Below are positions 32,832-35,483 of a stretch of DNA of 35,483 nt, piece by piece. The first letter of the stretch is position 1. Each line of letters starts with the position of its first letter. The translations under genes and the position numbers were made by a program. Source of the DNA: an uncultured Verrucomicrobiota bacterium (GTDB lineage: Bacteria; Verrucomicrobiota; Verrucomicrobiia; Limisphaerales; AAA164-E04); the NCBI GenBank assembly GCA_913061285.1, contig CAJXVR010000033.1, positions 1-35,483 of the forward strand, in the 5' to 3' direction. The notes beneath the pieces were generated by a model, which did not search any database, had not been told where the DNA came from, and saw only the letters and a list, made by a program, of their open reading frames with translations.

Positions 32832-32859
32832 AAGATAGATTCCCAAAGCGGCCTGTCCA
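32832..32859 (-). promoter_or_regulatory. Candidate promoter of the sugar ABC operon
   Basis: On the minus strand TGGACA (32859-32854), 16 bp, then TATCTT (32837-32832) gives 5/6 and 4/6 matches to sigma-70 boxes. Transcription would begin at about 32825, at the chosen ATG itself, implying a leaderless mRNA. No Shine-Dalgarno precedes that ATG, which agrees, but the call rests on two hexamers. Confidence 0.35.
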
Positions 32860-32897
32860 ATCTTTTATTCCCCGCGTATCCGGGGCAGTCATCCTTT

Positions 32898-32934
32898 TGC
32901 CGGGCCCGTTGCCCTCCGAGAAACCGGCCCGGCA
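32898..32934 (-). terminator. Hairpin downstream of rsmB
   Basis: TGCCGGGCC (32898-32906) pairs perfectly with GGCCCGGCA (32926-32934), a GC-rich 9-bp stem with a 19-nt loop. It lies just past the RsmB stop on the minus strand and upstream of the sugar operon. No T-run follows in that direction, so it is a weak intrinsic terminator. Confidence 0.5.
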
Positions 32935-32945
32935 GAAATGAAAAC

Positions 32946-34289
32946 CTAGTCCTTTCTCTTCAACAAGGCAACGTAGGCCCCATCACACGAATCTTGGTAG
33001 GGCGTCAATTGGCGTTCTGACACAAGATGAAAGCGAGCATCTTCGTCGAGAAATTCGGAGACGATTGCGGAATTCTCCTCCGGCTCTAAACTGCATGTGC
33101 TATAAACCAAGGTTCCCCCAGATTTCACTGCGCTTGCGGCCCGCCGAAGAAGTGCTAGCTGTCGTTGCGTGAGTTGACGAATCTCCGAGGATTTCAATCG
33201 CCAGCGAAGATCCACCCTCCGACGGAGCACGCCCGTGTTGGAGCACGGCACGTCAGCGAGGACTCGATCAAAGGCATTATCAAAGTTTTCCGGCAAGGGA
33301 CGTGCGCCGACCAAGCGACAGGTGACGGACTGGATTCCCAGACGTAGACAGTTCTCCTCCACCAATGCTAATCTGGCGGTAACCGTGTCGCAGGCAACAA
33401 TTTCTCCCTTATCCCCCATCTTCTCTGCGATGTAGGTCGTTTTGCCTCCCGGTGCAGCGCAAAGATCAAGAATGCGTTCACCTGCCTGCGGATCAAGCCA
33501 ATCGACACTCAAGAGCGTACTAGGATCCTGAACATACAGGGCCCCAGAAAGGAAAAGATCCTTCTGAGTCATTCCCGCAGGATTCTCAATCTGAAACACG
33601 GACGCCGTCGATTCCCATGCCAAGGACTTGGGAGAGACCTGCAATCCTTCCCCTTCGGCCTGAGCAGCAAACGCCTCACCGCTCATCTTCAATCGATTGA
33701 CCCGCACAAATACCTCAGGAGTCCTATTTTGCCACTCGAGCAACGCTTTGATCTCTTCCGGGCCCAACCGGGCCTGCCAGCGGCGAAACAGCCACCCCGG
33801 ACACGAATAGGCAATATCGGGCTGGGTCTCTTTCATCGCCGCAACCTGGGAAAGTATCGCATCCCGTTCCCGCACGATTCGACGCAAGATGGCATTTACA
33901 AAGCGAGCTTGAGGCTGCCCAGACATTCGTTTGACAATCCCAACCATCTCGTCAAGAACGGCGTAATCGGGAATCCGCGTCAAGAAGAGCAGCTGGTACA
34001 AACCAAGTTGTAAAGCTGTCTGAATCTGAGCTGAAGGGCGTTTTTTGACCATGCCCCCAAGCAACGAATCGATCAAGCGCCGGGATCGTATGACCCCGAA
34101 GACTAATTCCTGTGTGAGCCCCCTATCACGGGGTTTTAGATTCGGATCCGCCAAAGCGTCTCCCATGATCCGATCGAGGATTTCATCGGACTGGAAAGCC
34201 CGGTGAAGCACTCTAAGGGCAATTTCTCTTGGTTTTTCAGTAGCCACGCTCAATAATCGTCGTTTAACTAGTGCGTCAGAGCAAGACAC
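32946..34289 (-). CDS. rsmB: 16S rRNA (cytosine-967-C5)-methyltransferase
   Basis: This 447-aa protein has an N-terminal NusB-like RNA-binding domain (REIALRVLHRAF, LTQELVFGVIRSRRLIDSLL, VLDEMVGIVKRMSG) and a C-terminal SAM-dependent methyltransferase domain. The latter shows DLCAAPGGKTTYIAEKM (SAM binding), ADVPCSNTGVLRR (PC motif, the general catalytic Cys) and YSTCSLEPEENSAIV (TCS motif, the nucleophilic Cys). Length and order match RsmB/Sun. It methylates 16S rRNA in the cytoplasm. The start is uncertain: GTG at 34289 is the longest, but GTG at 34247 (just before ATEKPREIALRV) matches the usual N-terminus better. It is divergent from the GreA-like gene. Confidence 0.95.
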   Translation of the reverse strand: MSCSDALVKRRLLSVATEKPREIALRVLHRAFQSDEILDRIMGDALADPNLKPRDRGLTQELVFGVIRSRRLIDSLLGGMVKKRPSAQIQTALQLGLYQLLFLTRIPDYAVLDEMVGIVKRMSGQPQARFVNAILRRIVRERDAILSQVAAMKETQPDIAYSCPGWLFRRWQARLGPEEIKALLEWQNRTPEVFVRVNRLKMSGEAFAAQAEGEGLQVSPKSLAWESTASVFQIENPAGMTQKDLFLSGALYVQDPSTLLSVDWLDPQAGERILDLCAAPGGKTTYIAEKMGDKGEIVACDTVTARLALVEENCLRLGIQSVTCRLVGARPLPENFDNAFDRVLADVPCSNTGVLRRRVDLRWRLKSSEIRQLTQRQLALLRRAASAVKSGGTLVYSTCSLEPEENSAIVSEFLDEDARFHLVSERQLTPYQDSCDGAYVALLKRKD

Positions 34290-34302
34290 GATTAGTGCTG
34301 AT

Positions 34303-35483
34303 ATGAGAGAAGAGTTCGAGAAACTAGCAACATCAGGGAAAATCCAGCCAAAACAAATTGAGGCCCTGGTGAAGCTGACGGAGTGCGGTTACGCCACCCA
34401 CAAGAGCTGGGGATTTGGTAAAATCACAACAGTAGATACCGTTTTCTCGCGATTTTTGATCGATTTTGAGGATAAAAAGGGGCACTCAATGGATCTTGGA
34501 TTTGGGGCTGACACCCTAACTCCCATCCCTACTGAGCACATCCTGGTCCGTAAAACCAAAGATCTTCAGGGCCTCCTTCAAATGGCGGCACTCAATCACA
34601 TCGACTTGATCAAGTTGGTTCTGGAAAGCTTCAACGGTTCCGCGACAGCCGCACAGATTCAAGCAGTCTTGGAACCAGATGTCATTGCTGATGACTGGAG
34701 GAAGTGGTGGGAAGGTGTTCGCAAAGAGCTTAAGAAGGACGGCCATTTCCGAGTTCCTATCAAGAAAAGCGAGCCGATTCTCTACAACGCCGAAGCAGTA
34801 TCGCTCGAAGAACGCCTCTTTGGAGACTTCAAAGCGGCTCGTGGACTCAAAGCGCGATTGACGGTTGCCAACGAAATGGTCAAGAGCCACGATGACTTGC
34901 CCAACAAGCAAACCACGTTCAAGGAAACGGCTGATCTCCTGAACGAAGAGATTTCAAAGCACCAAAAGAACCAACCAGCGCTGACGCTTGATGGTATTTT
35001 TGCACGGGACGATTTGCAGCAGCTCGCTGAGATCGAGCCGACCGAAGGCCAAGTCACCTCAGACATGATCTGGGCGCAAGAGAGCAACGTGGCTGCCATG
35101 ATCGAGAAACTTCCCGCTGCTCGTCACAAGCGGGCCCTAGCATCCTACAAACAGGCTACACCTGACAATTGGACGCCACAAGTTCTCGAAACAATGAACG
35201 TTGTCGGAGCCCGCTTGGCTGGAGAATGTGCCAACATTCTCATCGACTCAGACCTCCTCTCACTACTCAAAGAAACACTGGCTCGCCTCATCAATCAGCA
35301 CCAGGCGAGCACCGAATTGCTCCTTTGGCTGGCAAAATCACGCTCTGATTCGTTCGCCGATATCCTAGGTCCAGAAGTCTTTAGAGCAATGATCACCGCG
35401 ATGGAGAGAGATCAGTTCAATGAGAAAAAATCGAGTCGACTAAACGATTTTATCATGAGCGATAAAGAGCTCTTAGCTGTCTC
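34303..35483 (+). CDS. Long GreA-type transcript cleavage factor, N-terminal part (gene continues past window)
   Basis: The frame is open from the ATG at 34303 to the last base, about 393 codons, with no stop. The N-terminus has SWGFGKITTVD, IDFEDKKGHSMDL and DTLTPIPTEHILVRK (about 35-84), then DDWRKWWEGVRKELKKDGHF and VPIKKSEPI. From memory this resembles the N-terminal extension of the long GreA-like proteins of Chlamydiae and Verrucomicrobiota (about 700 residues), where a standard GreA domain is at the far C-terminus. That domain would lie beyond the window, so the call rests on the extension alone. The rest is helical. The first base of the ATG is 14 bp from the GTG of rsmB, so the two promoters must overlap. 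Confidence 0.6.
   Translation, partial: MREEFEKLATSGKIQPKQIEALVKLTECGYATHKSWGFGKITTVDTVFSRFLIDFEDKKGHSMDLGFGADTLTPIPTEHILVRKTKDLQGLLQMAALNHIDLIKLVLESFNGSATAAQIQAVLEPDVIADDWRKWWEGVRKELKKDGHFRVPIKKSEPILYNAEAVSLEERLFGDFKAARGLKARLTVANEMVKSHDDLPNKQTTFKETADLLNEEISKHQKNQPALTLDGIFARDDLQQLAEIEPTEGQVTSDMIWAQESNVAAMIEKLPAARHKRALASYKQATPDNWTPQVLETMNVVGARLAGECANILIDSDLLSLLKETLARLINQHQASTELLLWLAKSRSDSFADILGPEVFRAMITAMERDQFNEKKSSRLNDFIMSDKELLAV

Overview
This window looks like chromosomal DNA from a Verrucomicrobiota or related PVC-superphylum bacterium. Several families typical of that group occur together: a DUF1549-type PSD protein, a PVC-style membrane-bound dehydrogenase with HEAT repeats and a C-terminal haem domain, a Tat-exported Gfo/Idh/MocA oxidoreductase, and the start of a chlamydial-style long GreA-like protein. 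The taxonomic call is inference; there is no rRNA gene or other phylogenetic marker. No insertion sequence, integrase, CRISPR array, tRNA or rRNA was seen. The first 47 bases are not biological. They are an Illumina Nextera library end (P7 tail, an 8-base index, the read-2 transposase adapter ending in the 19-bp mosaic end), so the contig really begins at base 48.

Layout. (1) 48-663, minus: 5' part of a DUF1549 gene, cut off by the contig end. (2) 800-4900, plus: a perfect 8-4-8 operator, a YtrA-type GntR repressor, an ABC ATPase and a double ABC-2 permease fused to a C-terminal RCC1-like propeller. This self-contained module is the most unusual architecture in the window. (3) 5042-5388, plus: a small single-TM protein whose frame may be broken at an A-rich stretch. 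(4) 10710-5320, minus: a tightly packed six-gene energy-transduction operon (DUF3450 - TtpC/TolQ-like - ExbB - ExbD - TonB - TPR), preceded by a 7-1-7 Fur-like dyad and a structured leader. (5) 11016-12493: a stand-alone AraC DNA-binding domain with a strong hairpin behind it, a 512-bp gene-poor stretch with three 11-bp tandem repeats, and a small membrane protein. (6) 12546-13895, minus: Gfo/Idh/MocA oxidoreductase. (7) 14117-19486, plus: duplicated beta-rich exported protein, an orphan secretin with a ~300-residue C-terminal extension, a MscS channel with a cyclic-nucleotide-binding domain, and a small hydrophobic protein. (8) 19587-23356, plus: the haem dehydrogenase and a 61-aa zinc-ribbon protein with a possible sigma-54 promoter. 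(9) 24317-23643, minus: six-EF-hand exported protein. (10) 28284-24539, minus: a two-gene unit of a tandem metallo-beta-lactamase protein (first domain degenerate) and a HupE-like membrane protein. (11) FabI on plus, convergent with a minus-strand RbsBAC-type sugar ABC operon. (12) RsmB on minus, divergent from the GreA-like gene, which runs off the window.

Working together. Envelope functions dominate: TonB-type energy transfer to the outer membrane, a secretin, exported calcium-binding and haem proteins, a sugar importer and a mechanosensitive channel. No TonB-dependent receptor, no other type II secretion gene and no sugar catabolic gene lies in the window, so those partners must be elsewhere. 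Many start codons lack a recognisable Shine-Dalgarno sequence, so several starts are uncertain and alternatives are given.
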